Made by a program: the position numbers and the translations under genes. This document shows positions 35,522 to 43,876 of a stretch of DNA of 48,617 bases, piece after piece; position 1 is the first letter of the stretch; every line of letters begins with the position of its first letter. Source of the stretch: Flavobacterium xanthum (GTDB taxonomy: Bacteria; Bacteroidota; Bacteroidia; Flavobacteriales; Flavobacteriaceae); NCBI RefSeq assembly GCF_900142695.1, contig NZ_FRBU01000025.1:1-48617 (forward strand). The letters run 5' to 3'. The notes below the pieces were generated by a model that made no database searches, had not been told where the DNA came from, and saw nothing but the letters and a program-made list of their open reading frames with translations.

Positions 35522-36706
35522 ATGAAAAAAATTACGCTGTTATTATTCTTGTTTATCCTTGTTTCAGCATGCGGTGTCAAGCAAATCCAAAACTTATTAA
35601 GTTCTGGCAATTATGATCAGGCTATCGAAAATGCAGTGTCTAATTTGCGTACTAATAAAGATAAAAAAGGCAAACAAGACTATGTTTATTTGCTAGAAGA
35701 GGCTTTCGCCAAAGCAAAAGAACGGGATTTGAATTCCATAAATTTGCTTGCTAAAGATGCCAATCCAGCGCAATTGGAGAAAATGTATACTATGTATTTA
35801 CAATTGAATCAACGGCAGGAAACCATCAAACCGTTGCTTCCGCTAAAGCTACTTAGAGAAGGCAGAAACGCTATTTTTCCGTTTGACAATTACAACGATC
35901 AAATTATAGATAGCAAAAATGCATTATCAGGGTATTTATATGCCAATGCTAAAAAATTAATGGCAACAACGGACAAGATGAACTTTAGGAAAGCGTATGA
36001 TGACTTAGAGTATTTGAACCAAATAAATCCAAATTACAAAAACGTAATACAGCTGCTGCAAGAAGCACAATTTAAAGGTTCTGATTATGTTTCGGTGTAT
36101 ACCAAAAATGAAACCAACATGATTATTCCTGTTCGGCTTCAAAATGATCTATTGGACTTCAGCACATTGGGATTAAATGACAAATGGACTGTTTACCACA
36201 GCAATAAGCAAAAAGGAATTGATTATGATTATGGAATGGTAATCAATTTTCGCCAAATCTTTATTTCACCAGAGCAAATTAAAGAAAGGGAATTTGTGAA
36301 AGAACGCATCATAAAAGATGGTGTCAAAAAACTGATTGACGCGAATGGAAAAGAAGTCGTTGACGAAAAAGGAAAAGTAGTTATGGTGGATAATCTTAAA
36401 ACCGTAACAGCCAGGATTTATGAATTCAGACAGTTTAAATTGTGCCAAATTACCGCTAAGATTGACTATTTGAATTTAAGAAGCAATCAATTGTTACACT
36501 CTTTTCCAATCAGTAGCGAGTTCATTTTTGAGAATATTTACGCAACTTACAAAGGAGACCGACGCGCTTCTGACGACAATTACTACTCTTATTTTGACAG
36601 AAATCCAGTTCCCTTTCCTAATAGCGAACAGATGGTTTATGATACCGGAGAAGACTTGAAAGCTAAGATTAAAGACATTATAAGCCGAAACCGATTTAGA
36701 AATTAG
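35522..36706 (+). CDS. Lipoprotein of unknown function
   Basis: A 394-residue lipoprotein with lipobox VSAC (Cys17), so anchored in a membrane facing the periplasm. After the anchor, LLSSGNYDQAIENAVSNLR looks like one TPR-like helical hairpin. The middle and end are mixed, with a long stretch of charged repeats (REFVKERIIKDGVKK and KEVVDEKGKVV). I do not recognise the family. A GTG two codons upstream (35516) keeps the frame open, but the ATG fits the signal peptide better. Own terminator downstream. Confidence 0.7.
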   Translation: MKKITLLLFLFILVSACGVKQIQNLLSSGNYDQAIENAVSNLRTNKDKKGKQDYVYLLEEAFAKAKERDLNSINLLAKDANPAQLEKMYTMYLQLNQRQETIKPLLPLKLLREGRNAIFPFDNYNDQIIDSKNALSGYLYANAKKLMATTDKMNFRKAYDDLEYLNQINPNYKNVIQLLQEAQFKGSDYVSVYTKNETNMIIPVRLQNDLLDFSTLGLNDKWTVYHSNKQKGIDYDYGMVINFRQIFISPEQIKEREFVKERIIKDGVKKLIDANGKEVVDEKGKVVMVDNLKTVTARIYEFRQFKLCQITAKIDYLNLRSNQLLHSFPISSEFIFENIYATYKGDRRASDDNYYSYFDRNPVPFPNSEQMVYDTGEDLKAKIKDIISRNRFRN

Positions 36707-36733
36707 TCTCCAAAAATAAATATCTTTTCATCG

Positions 36734-36770
36734 AACTCCTTGATAAATCAATTGATCAAGGAGTTTTTTT
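36734..36770 (+). terminator. Terminator after the lipoprotein gene
   Basis: AACTCCTTGAT and ATCAAGGAGTT pair over 11 bases around a ten-base loop, followed by TTTTT. It lies 28 bases past the stop codon and just before the arg operon promoter. Confidence 0.85.
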
Positions 36771-36826
36771 GTTCTACATTAAATCAACAATCCATTAAAA
36801 TTTTGTTAGAAAAAGAAAAATAGGTC

Positions 36827-36854
36827 TTGTGTTATAAAAAATAGTGTACTTTTG
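36827..36854 (+). promoter_or_regulatory. Promoter of the arginine operon leader
   Basis: TTG (36827-36829), 17 bases, then TACTTTTG (36847-36854), a full TAnnTTTG match. The start should fall about five to seven bases downstream, almost on the ATG of the leader ORF at 36860. Confidence 0.65.
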
Positions 36855-36859
36855 GCCCA

Positions 36860-36946
36860 ATGAATAACAACAATTTAAATATAACTCCTATCTCACGGAC
36901 AAACAGACCTAGTACTTCTCCCGAAGTACGGATGCTATTAGTATAG
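36860..36946 (+). CDS. Candidate leader peptide of the arginine operon (28 residues)
   Basis: The frame reads MNNNNLNITPISRTNRPSTS and then PEVRMLLV. It has three Arg codons (CGG, AGA, CGG), two of them CGG, which looks uncommon in the coding sequence here. It starts right at the predicted transcription start, so it would be translated from a leaderless mRNA if at all. Its end overlaps the hairpin at 36912-36929. Ribosome stalling at the Arg codons could change folding and so sense arginine supply, but this is a hypothesis; I do not know of this peptide from other sources. Confidence 0.35.
   Translation: MNNNNLNITPISRTNRPSTSPEVRMLLV
36912..36929 (+). promoter_or_regulatory. Leader hairpin 1
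   Basis: GTACTTC and GAAGTAC form a perfect seven-base stem with a TCCC loop, inside the last third of the leader ORF. Confidence 0.5.
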
Positions 36947-37086
36947 TTTCCTCAAGTGTTCTGATATATTTTTATTCATTTTTTATTTTTTCTTGTTTTG
37001 AAATCACCGCTATTTATTATTGGAGCTATCCATCCAAAAAATACTATTATTTTTTCAACATCGTATTGTTATTCAATTCGTTGTTC

Positions 37087-37111
37087 TGCAATAGATTGTA
37101 GATCTATTGTA
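37087..37111 (+). promoter_or_regulatory. Leader hairpin 2
   Basis: TGCAATAGAT and ATCTATTGTA pair over ten bases (one G-U) around a TGTAG loop, about 75 bases before the first operon gene. A run of four Ts follows after a short gap. It could be a regulatory or terminator-like hairpin in the 325-base leader. Confidence 0.4.
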
Positions 37112-37184
37112 CTAACTTTTGCTGAAAATTTATTTCAAATACAAACCTATTGCTCTTTGTTTAACTCAAAATTCAGCTCTTGAA

Positions 37185-37802
37185 ATGAATATTTCTATCA
37201 CAACAACTCAGGAAGAACATTATAAATATTCGCAGGAAATATGCGAAACTATAGAATTATCCGCCCTTTTAAGAGGTACTGGAATTGCTAAAAGAACTCC
37301 AGAATATATCAAAAAAAAGATGGAAACCAAAGATGCGGTTATCGCCTTAGATAATGGAAAATTTGCCGGTTTTTGTTATATCGAAAGTTGGCAACACGGC
37401 AAATTTGTGGCTCATTCAGGACTGATTGTACATCCAGATTACCGAAATTTAGGTTTAGCCAAAAAAATAAAATCCTTTGTTTTTGATTATTCCTTAGAGA
37501 AATATCCAGACGCTAAAGTATTTGGAATCACAACTGGTTTAGCGGTAATGAAAATCAATTCCGATTTAGGCTATAAGCCCGTTCCTTTTTCAGAATTGAC
37601 GAATGATCCAAGTTTTTGGAAAGGTTGTCAAACCTGCACCAATTATGAAATCCTAAAAAGCAAAGAAAACAAAATGTGTTTGTGCACCGGCATGTTATAT
37701 GATCCCAAAGAAAAACAGAAAGACCCTCCCAAACATCCGTTTAATGTCCGGATTTGGAATCGTTTGAAAAAAATTAAACAAGCTATTTTCTTAGAAAAGT
37801 AA
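37185..37802 (+). CDS. GNAT acyltransferase, candidate N-acylglutamate synthase
   Basis: First gene of the arginine operon, 205 residues. The GNAT core shows HSGLIVHPDYRNLGLAKKIK (78-96) with the CoA loop R-N-L-G-L-A. No ArgA or ArgJ is present in the window, and Bacteroidota arg clusters of this kind typically open with a GNAT gene, so it probably acylates glutamate. Because ArgF' is the succinylornithine type, the acyl group may be succinyl. The end carries Cys148, Cys151, Cys165 and Cys167 (CQTC and CLC), a possible metal or redox site unusual for GNATs. The frame is open upstream to 37119, but MNISITTTQE is the likely start. Confidence 0.6.
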   Translation: MNISITTTQEEHYKYSQEICETIELSALLRGTGIAKRTPEYIKKKMETKDAVIALDNGKFAGFCYIESWQHGKFVAHSGLIVHPDYRNLGLAKKIKSFVFDYSLEKYPDAKVFGITTGLAVMKINSDLGYKPVPFSELTNDPSFWKGCQTCTNYEILKSKENKMCLCTGMLYDPKEKQKDPPKHPFNVRIWNRLKKIKQAIFLEK

Positions 37803-37957
37803 TCCCCTTCCCAGCCCTACCGGAAGAGAAGGGAGTCAAGGAAGAAAAAGCAACAAATTAAGAAGAAGAACAAATAAAATTCCCTTTCGCCAGTTTTGGC
37901 TTCCCTTCCTTCGGAGGGTCACGAAGCATCGGGAGAGGATGGTAAAAAATAATAATT
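37803..37957. repeat. Intergenic palindromic repeat region between the GNAT gene and argG
   Basis: G/C-richer than the surroundings: CCCTTCCCAGCCCTACCGGA, then CCTTCCTTCGGAGGGTCAC and CATCGGGAGAGGATGG. CTTCC..GGAAG and CCTTC..GGAGG hairpins are possible. It resembles dispersed intergenic repeats of flavobacteria rather than coding sequence. Confidence 0.45.
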
Positions 37958-39151
37958 ATGAAAAAAGTAGTATTAGCTTATAGTGGAGGATTAGATACCT
38001 CTTATTGCCTGAAATATTTGAAGAACGAAAAAGGATACCAAGTTCATACCGTTCTTATCAATACAGGAGGATTTGACGAAGCAGAACTAGCCGCAATTGA
38101 AAAAAGAGCATACGAGTTAGGAAGTGCACAACACACGAACCTTACCATCGTAGATAAATATTATGATAAAGCGATCAAGTATTTGATTTATGGCAATGTG
38201 CTAAAAAACAATACGTATCCACTCTCTGTGAGTGCTGAACGCGTGTTTCAAGCTATGGAAGCGATAAAATATGCCAAATCGGTTGGTGCTGATGCAATTG
38301 CTCACGGAAGTACGGGTGCAGGAAATGACCAAATCCGTTTTGATTTAATTTTTCAAACCATTGCTCCCGAAATTGAAATCATCACGCCAATTCGTGATTT
38401 AAAATTATCCAGACAAGAGGAAGTAGCTTATTTACAGGCAAATGGAGTGGAATATTCTTGGGAGAAAGCGCAATATTCAATCAATAAAGGACTCTGGGGA
38501 ACTAGTGTTGGCGGTAAAGAAACCTTGACTTCGAACCTTCCGTTGCCTAGTGAAGCGTATCCCTCACAATTGCAAAAAGAAGGAGAAGAAAAAGTGACTT
38601 TAGAATTTAACAAAGGAGAATTAATTGCCGTAAATGGCAAGAAGGATAAACCCTCAAATAATATTGTTGCACTTGAAAAATTAGCGAGCGCTTTTGCCAT
38701 TGGGAGAGACATTCATGTTGGCGATACGATAATTGGGATTAAAGGAAGAGTTGGTTTTGAAGCTGCTGCACCCTTAATTATTATCAAAGCACACCATTTA
38801 TTAGAGAAACACACCTTGGGCAAATGGCAACAGCATTGGAAAGAACAGCTAGGAAACTGGTACGGAATGCTATTTCATGAAGGTCAATTTCTGGATCCAG
38901 TGATGCGAAATATCGAAACTTTTCTGGAAGACACACAAAAAACAGTGAATGGAACGGTGACCGTGGCGTTAAAACCGTATCACTTTACGTTGGACGGAAT
39001 CGAGTCGGATAATGATTTAATGAACACTGGTTTTGGTCAATATGGCGAAATGAACAATGCCTGGACCGCTGACGATGCTAAAGGATTTATCAAAATTTTA
39101 GGCAATGCGCAAAACATATTTTCATCGGTAAACAAGGAAACGTACGTGTAA
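37958..39151 (+). CDS. argG: Argininosuccinate synthase
   Basis: Joins citrulline and aspartate with ATP to give argininosuccinate. 397 residues, full length. ATP-binding loop AYSGGLDTSYCLKYL (7-21), aspartate and citrulline contacts in AHGSTGAGNDQIRFD, and SLWGTSVGG-like IEKGLWGTSVGGKET. Second gene of the operon. It stands before argC, out of pathway order, as usual in this group. Confidence 0.95.
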   Translation: MKKVVLAYSGGLDTSYCLKYLKNEKGYQVHTVLINTGGFDEAELAAIEKRAYELGSAQHTNLTIVDKYYDKAIKYLIYGNVLKNNTYPLSVSAERVFQAMEAIKYAKSVGADAIAHGSTGAGNDQIRFDLIFQTIAPEIEIITPIRDLKLSRQEEVAYLQANGVEYSWEKAQYSINKGLWGTSVGGKETLTSNLPLPSEAYPSQLQKEGEEKVTLEFNKGELIAVNGKKDKPSNNIVALEKLASAFAIGRDIHVGDTIIGIKGRVGFEAAAPLIIIKAHHLLEKHTLGKWQQHWKEQLGNWYGMLFHEGQFLDPVMRNIETFLEDTQKTVNGTVTVALKPYHFTLDGIESDNDLMNTGFGQYGEMNNAWTADDAKGFIKILGNAQNIFSSVNKETYV

Positions 39152-39166
39152 TAATTCTTAGTGTTT

Positions 39167-39263
39167 GGGCGTGACCCTCCGTAAAAACTACGGGTCGGGC
39201 TATCTGCTGTATCTTTTGTTCCGCTAACGCTTCACAAAAGGATGCCGCTTCTATCCCTCACGC
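39167..39263. repeat. Flavobacterial-type dispersed repeat between argG and argC
   Basis: A G/C-rich unit starting GGGCGTGACCCTCCGTAA and ending TATCCCTCACGC. Its outer ends are inverted (GCGTGA and TCACGC), and it holds an internal CGGGTCGGGCTATC block. It looks like the mobile or palindromic intergenic elements found across Flavobacteriaceae genomes. It separates argG from argC. Confidence 0.5.
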
Positions 39264-39304
39264 ACTCGCCTATCTAAAATAGTTTGAGAATATTTAGTAT
39301 GTAT

Positions 39305-39362
39305 CTGCAAGGTCTTTCTCAAAACTTGTAGGTCTGATTTAAAATATTTAAAAACCTTGCAG
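39305..39362. repeat. Inverted repeat upstream of argC
   Basis: CTGCAAGGT (39305-39313) and ACCTTGCAG (39354-39362) form a perfect nine-base stem around a 40-base loop. It may be a second small dispersed element. Confidence 0.45.
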
Positions 39363-39407
39363 AAGAATAGTAAAAGAGATATAGGTCTAAAATAAATAAT
39401 AAAGAGT

Positions 39408-40385
39408 ATGATCAACGTTGGAATAATAGGTGGTTCGGGATATACAGCAGGGGAATTAATCAGAATATTGATGTTTCATCCCCATGCAACCATTGATTTT
39501 GTTTACAGCACAACTAATGCTGGAAAACCGCTATCAGTGGCACATCATGATTTGTTGGGTGATATCCAAATGAATTTTACTGATACTGTAAATCCTACTG
39601 TGAATGTTGTTTTCCTCTGTTTGGGACACGGAAAATCCAAATCATTTTTAGAACAAAATCAATTTGCCGCGCACACTAAAATCATCGATTTAGGAAATGA
39701 TTTTCGTTTGACAAAAGACGCAACATTTGAAGGAAATTCGTTTGTTTACGGTTTACCAGAATTAAATAAAGAAGCCATTAAAAACGCTCAGTTTATTGCC
39801 AATCCAGGTTGTTTTGCAACTGCTATTCAATTGGCATTATTGCCTTTGGCGCAAGCCGGAATGCTAACTACTGATGTTCATATAAATGCTACAACAGGAA
39901 GCACTGGCGCTGGAGTTTCCCCTTCAGAGACAACGCATTTTAGTTGGAGATCCAATAATATGTCGCATTACAAAGCATTTGACCACCAACATTTGGGAGA
40001 AATAAATCAAAGTGTCAGTCAATTGCAGATCGATTACAAAAACGAATTAATTTTTGTACCCAACAGAGGAGATTTTGCCAGAGGAATTTTTGCCACATTG
40101 TACACCACAATAGAAGAAAGTTTAGAGGCTGTCGTTGCAAAATATGACCATTTTTACAAAGACCAACCATTTGTAACTATCACTACAACTGAAATCAACA
40201 TGAAACAAGTGGTTCAAACAAACAAGTGCATTATAAGTTTGCTAAAAAAAGGAAACCGGTTGTTGATTACCTCCGTAGTTGATAATTTAGTAAAAGGCGC
40301 TTCTGGACAAGCGATTCAAAACATGAATTTGATGTTTGGACTAGAGGAAACAACAGGATTACATTTGAAACCAAGCGGGTTTTAA
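39408..40385 (+). CDS. argC: N-acyl-gamma-glutamyl-phosphate reductase
   Basis: Reduces N-acyl-glutamyl phosphate to the semialdehyde with NADPH. 325 residues. Nucleotide loop GIIGGSGYTAGELIRIL (5-21), catalytic Cys135 in ANPGCFATAIQLALL, and His in APTRAFDHQHL-like KAFDHQHLGEI. Full length for the type with a short C-terminus. With the succinyl-type ArgF', its substrate may be the N-succinyl compound. Confidence 0.93.
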   Translation: MINVGIIGGSGYTAGELIRILMFHPHATIDFVYSTTNAGKPLSVAHHDLLGDIQMNFTDTVNPTVNVVFLCLGHGKSKSFLEQNQFAAHTKIIDLGNDFRLTKDATFEGNSFVYGLPELNKEAIKNAQFIANPGCFATAIQLALLPLAQAGMLTTDVHINATTGSTGAGVSPSETTHFSWRSNNMSHYKAFDHQHLGEINQSVSQLQIDYKNELIFVPNRGDFARGIFATLYTTIEESLEAVVAKYDHFYKDQPFVTITTTEINMKQVVQTNKCIISLLKKGNRLLITSVVDNLVKGASGQAIQNMNLMFGLEETTGLHLKPSGF

Positions 40386-40513
40386 AAAAAATTATAAGAT
40401 TGAAGGATTTAATGATTGAAAAATTATGAAATTCTAATTATCGAAATTTGAAATTTTAGACTATTCTAAAATCTTTAAATTCTTCAATTTTTAAATCTTT
40501 AAATTTTAATAAA
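40386..40513. repeat. A/T-rich spacer with inverted and direct repeats before argD
   Basis: GATTGAAGGATTTAATGATT and its partner AAATCTTTAAATTCTTCAATTTTTAAATCTTTAAAT form imperfect inverted repeats, with AAATCTTTAAAT appearing twice. No coding signal. Confidence 0.4.
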
Positions 40514-41653
40514 ATGAACTTATTTAACGTTTACCCCTTATATAATGTCACTCCAGTAAAAGGACTGGATTGCATCATTACCGATGACAAAGGAATCGAA
40601 TATTTAGACCTTTATGGCGGTCATGCTGTCATTTCAGTTGGTCATACGCATCCAGAATATGTCGCCAAACTAAAAGATCAATTGGATCATTTGGCCTTTT
40701 ATTCCAATGCGATTCAAAATCCAATTCAAGAAGAATTAGCAACTAAGCTTGGAAAACTTTCTGGCTGCGAAGCGTATGATTTATTTTTATGTAGTTCTGG
40801 AGCTGAGGCCAATGAAAATGCGTTGAAACTAGCTTCTTTTGTCAATGGTAAATCAAGAGTAATTGCCTTCAAAAACTCTTTCCACGGAAGAACATCTGCA
40901 GCGGTTGCTGTAACCGACAATGAAAAAATTAATGCGCCTTTAAACAAGCAGCAAAAAGTTACTTTCTTAGCATTCGATGATGCTACTGCTTTGGAAAATG
41001 AATTAAAAAAAGGAGATGTATCCTCAGTCATTATTGAATCCATTCAAGGTGTAGGCGGTTTAGATCAAGCTTCAACAGCGTTTTTTCAAACGCTAGAAAA
41101 ATTGTGCAAAACCTATGATGTAGTTTTAATCTTGGATGAAGTTCAAGCTGGGTATGGCAGAACAGGTGCGTTTTTTGGTTTTCAGCATCATAACATCAAA
41201 CCCGATATTATTACCATTGCAAAAGGTATGGGAAATGGATTCCCTATTGGAGGCGTTTTAATTGGTCATCATATTCCAGCAGTATATGGAATGTTAGGAA
41301 CTACTTTTGGCGGAAATCATCTGTCCTGTGCAGCGGGAATAGCCGTTTTAGATATTATTGAAAAAGAGAAATTGATGGATAATGCCATCGCTATTTCTGC
41401 CTATTTTCAGGAACAAATAAAAAGCATTCCCGAGGTTATCCAGGTAAAAGGAAGAGGTTTAATGCTGGGTGTCGAATTTGATTTTGATGTAAGTGTCTTG
41501 CGAAAAAAACTAATTCTTGAAAAACATATTTTTACAGGAAGTGCCAGCAATAAAAATTTATTAAGAATCCTACCACCACTGACAATCAAGAAAGAAGCGA
41601 TTGATACTTTCATTACAGCTTTAAAAGAAAGTTTAGTAGAAATAAAACGATAA
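40514..41653 (+). CDS. argD: N-acyl-ornithine aminotransferase
   Basis: PLP aminotransferase turning N-acyl-glutamate semialdehyde into N-acyl-ornithine, with glutamate as donor. 379 residues, class III. Seen: LYGGHAVISVGHTHP (33-47), CSSGAEANENALKLA, Asp208 in LILDEVQAGYGRTG and the Schiff-base Lys237 in IITIAKGMGNGFPIG. A possible succinylornithine transaminase, given the succinyl-type transcarbamylase downstream. Confidence 0.92.
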   Translation: MNLFNVYPLYNVTPVKGLDCIITDDKGIEYLDLYGGHAVISVGHTHPEYVAKLKDQLDHLAFYSNAIQNPIQEELATKLGKLSGCEAYDLFLCSSGAEANENALKLASFVNGKSRVIAFKNSFHGRTSAAVAVTDNEKINAPLNKQQKVTFLAFDDATALENELKKGDVSSVIIESIQGVGGLDQASTAFFQTLEKLCKTYDVVLILDEVQAGYGRTGAFFGFQHHNIKPDIITIAKGMGNGFPIGGVLIGHHIPAVYGMLGTTFGGNHLSCAAGIAVLDIIEKEKLMDNAIAISAYFQEQIKSIPEVIQVKGRGLMLGVEFDFDVSVLRKKLILEKHIFTGSASNKNLLRILPPLTIKKEAIDTFITALKESLVEIKR

Positions 41654-41660
41654 TGCTCCG

Positions 41661-41703
41661 CAAAGTCTCCGACTTTGAGGAAGTGAATACCGGTCTTTGA
41701 CCG
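41661..41703 (+). repeat. Two small hairpins between argD and proA
   Basis: CAAAGTC-TCC-GACTTTG (41661-41677) and CGGTC-TTT-GACCG (41691-41703) are two perfect hairpins in a 64-base spacer. Neither is followed by a T run, so they are more likely repeat or processing elements than terminators. Confidence 0.45.
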
Positions 41704-41717
41704 TCTAAAACAAACGT

Positions 41718-42914
41718 ATGAACAAACTATTAACTATAGAAAAGCGAAATGCAGTTTTAAAGCGAATGGCAGTTCTTCTCGAAGAAGAAAGAGCCATTTT
41801 AAAGACAGTAAATCAACAGGATTTAAGTAATTATTCTGGAGATGACCTGGCAATGGAGAAACGTTTATTAGTTGATGATACAAAGATTGATAATATGATT
41901 CTATCCTTGAATCAATTGGCTGATCAAGATGATCCTGTTGGTGTGGAAAGATTTCATTTTACGCATGAAAACGGTATGAAAATTAGCAATAAAACAGCCG
42001 CTTTTGGTACTATCCTGATTATTTATGAATCCAGACCAGATGTTACCGTTGAAGCGGGAGGAATTGCCTTAAAATCAGGTAACAAAATTCTGCTAAAAGG
42101 TGGAAAAGAATCTGTACTGTCCAATTTAAAAATTATCGAATTATGGCATCAAGCATTAAAGGATAATGAAATTGCTGCTGACTGGGTAGAATATTTGAAT
42201 TACAACCGAGAAGAAACGCAAGCATTCCTAGAGCAACCAACACAAAAGGTCGACTTAATTGTTCCTCGTGGTGGTGAAAACTTAATCGCTTTTGTTAAAA
42301 AGCACGCTACTTGCCCGGTAATTATAAGTGGTCGTGGAAATAATTTTGTGTATGTAAATGCTGAAGCTAATTTAGATCAGGCTCTCCAAATTATTATTAA
42401 CGGAAAGACCTCAAATATATCGGTTTGTAATGCTTTAGATAAAGTGTTGATTGATACTAATCTGGAAAATTGGGAAGTATTTGCCAGGAAAGTAATCACC
42501 GAATTACAATTAAGAAACGTCATTGTTCTAGGCGATGAAAGCGTTTCAAAAATAGGTAATATACCGCAGATTGAGTCGGATTTGATTTGGCATGAAGAAT
42601 TTTTAGATTACAAAATTGTAATTGGAACAACCAATTCGGATCAAGAAGCGATTGATAAAATCAACAAATATTGTGGCGGACATTCTGCTTCGATAATCAC
42701 AAAAAATGATAGCATTGCGCAAGAGTTTATGGAAAATATAGATACGGCAGCCGTGTATCAAAACGCCTCAACCCGATTCACTGATGGAGGACAATTTGGT
42801 CTTGGAGGCGAATTGGCGATAAGCACAGACAAATTACACCAACGCGGACCAATTGGCTTGCAACATTTAGTTACTAATAAGTGGTATATTTATGGAAATG
42901 GGCAAGTCAGGTAA
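41718..42914 (+). CDS. proA: Glutamate-5-semialdehyde dehydrogenase (gamma-glutamyl phosphate reductase)
   Basis: Second step of proline synthesis, NADPH-dependent. 398 residues, full length. SRPDVTVEAGGIALKSGN (105-122), the nucleotide site VDLIVPRGGENLIAF (178-192) and the catalytic Cys237 in SNISVCNALDKVLID are present. It lies inside the arginine operon, before proB, so proline and arginine synthesis are expressed together. Confidence 0.93.
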   Translation: MNKLLTIEKRNAVLKRMAVLLEEERAILKTVNQQDLSNYSGDDLAMEKRLLVDDTKIDNMILSLNQLADQDDPVGVERFHFTHENGMKISNKTAAFGTILIIYESRPDVTVEAGGIALKSGNKILLKGGKESVLSNLKIIELWHQALKDNEIAADWVEYLNYNREETQAFLEQPTQKVDLIVPRGGENLIAFVKKHATCPVIISGRGNNFVYVNAEANLDQALQIIINGKTSNISVCNALDKVLIDTNLENWEVFARKVITELQLRNVIVLGDESVSKIGNIPQIESDLIWHEEFLDYKIVIGTTNSDQEAIDKINKYCGGHSASIITKNDSIAQEFMENIDTAAVYQNASTRFTDGGQFGLGGELAISTDKLHQRGPIGLQHLVTNKWYIYGNGQVR

Positions 42915-42917
42915 AAA

Positions 42918-42956
42918 GATTTTTGATTGAAGATTAACGATTTTTGATTGCAGATT
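42918..42956. repeat. Direct repeat after proA
   Basis: GATTTTTGATTGAAGATT (42918-42935) is followed after three bases by GATTTTTGATTGCAGATT (42939-42956); 17 of 18 bases are identical. A tandem intergenic repeat, common in flavobacteria. Confidence 0.55.
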
Positions 42957-42979
42957 GAAAAAGTAAGAATACAAAATAT

Positions 42980-43055
42980 TAACACAACACTTTGCGAACT
43001 TAGCGTTTATAAACGTTTAGTTTAAAAATTAACTTTGCGCACTTTGCGGTTAAAA
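42980..43055. repeat. ACTTTGCG repeat before proB
   Basis: ACTTTGCGAACTTAGCGTTTA and a diverged second part (AACTTTGCGCACTTTGCGGTTAAA) repeat ACTTTGCG. The centre contains a palindrome, CGTTTATAAACG. It reaches to the proB start and may supply its ribosome access (GGTTAAAAAAATG). Confidence 0.45.
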
Positions 43056-43057
43056 AA

Positions 43058-43819
43058 ATGGCTAAAAAAAGAATTTTATTAAAGTTAGGTAGCAATACCT
43101 TAACCAAGGAAACCAATCATATTTCGAGAGGAAAGATTGAGGATATTGGCATACAAATCGCTGCTTTACAAGAGGAGTACGAGTTTATCATTGTAAGTTC
43201 AGGTGCAATTGCTGCAGCCAAACAATTTGTAAAACTAGAAAATCAAGACCAAGATGTGTTTGTAAAACAAGCGCTGGCCTCGATAGGACAACCTCATTTG
43301 ATGCGGATTTACCATGAGAATTTCAGTGATTTAGGATTACTAATTTCGCAATGTTTACTCTCGTATTCGGATTTTGAGAGGGGACAATCTAAGGTCAACA
43401 TTGTGAACACTATCAACGTTTTAGTCAAAAATAATTACATCCCTATTATTAATGAAAATGATACGGTAGCAACTGATGAGATTCGCTTTGGTGACAACGA
43501 TAAATTAGCCGCTTTAACAGCCGTTTTATTAGATGTTGATATTCTGATTATTGCCACTAATACAAACGGAATTTACACCAAAGACTCTTTACATGATGCC
43601 GTTCCAGAAACGATTTCCTTGGTAAGTGATTTAAAAGTATTAGAAAAAGAAATTGCCGATTCAAAATCCTCTCACGGAACTGGCGGTATGCAATCTAAAA
43701 TTGAAGCTTCGGCAATTGCTAAGGCTGCCAATATTGAAACTTGGATTGTAAACGGCTTGGATGACAATTTTATTTTGAAAGCTTTAAAAAATGAAATTCC
43801 TTTTACAAAAATAATTTAA
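43058..43819 (+). CDS. proB: Glutamate 5-kinase (short form without PUA domain)
   Basis: First step of proline synthesis: glutamate plus ATP to gamma-glutamyl phosphate, the target of proline feedback. 253 residues, amino-acid kinase fold only: LLKLGSNTLTKE (7-18), VSSGAIAAAKQFV, ENDTVATDEIRFGDNDKL and SHGTGGMQSKIEAS. The C-terminal PUA domain of enterobacterial ProB is absent, so it is a short form, as in some other bacteria. Order proA-proB is reversed from the usual proB-proA. Confidence 0.92.
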   Translation: MAKKRILLKLGSNTLTKETNHISRGKIEDIGIQIAALQEEYEFIIVSSGAIAAAKQFVKLENQDQDVFVKQALASIGQPHLMRIYHENFSDLGLLISQCLLSYSDFERGQSKVNIVNTINVLVKNNYIPIINENDTVATDEIRFGDNDKLAALTAVLLDVDILIIATNTNGIYTKDSLHDAVPETISLVSDLKVLEKEIADSKSSHGTGGMQSKIEASAIAKAANIETWIVNGLDDNFILKALKNEIPFTKII

Positions 43820-43876
43820 TTCGAATATTGAATTTTCAAACAACGCATCATTCATAATTCACAATTCTTAACTGTA

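Noticed and set aside
36998..37183. A 61-codon frame in the arg leader
   Set aside because: It has no family resemblance, odd composition and spans leader hairpin 2; the smaller ORF at 36860 and the GNAT start at 37185 explain the region better.
42918..42956. Direct repeat considered as the start of a CRISPR array
   Set aside because: Only two units with a three-base gap, no spacers, and no cas genes in the window.
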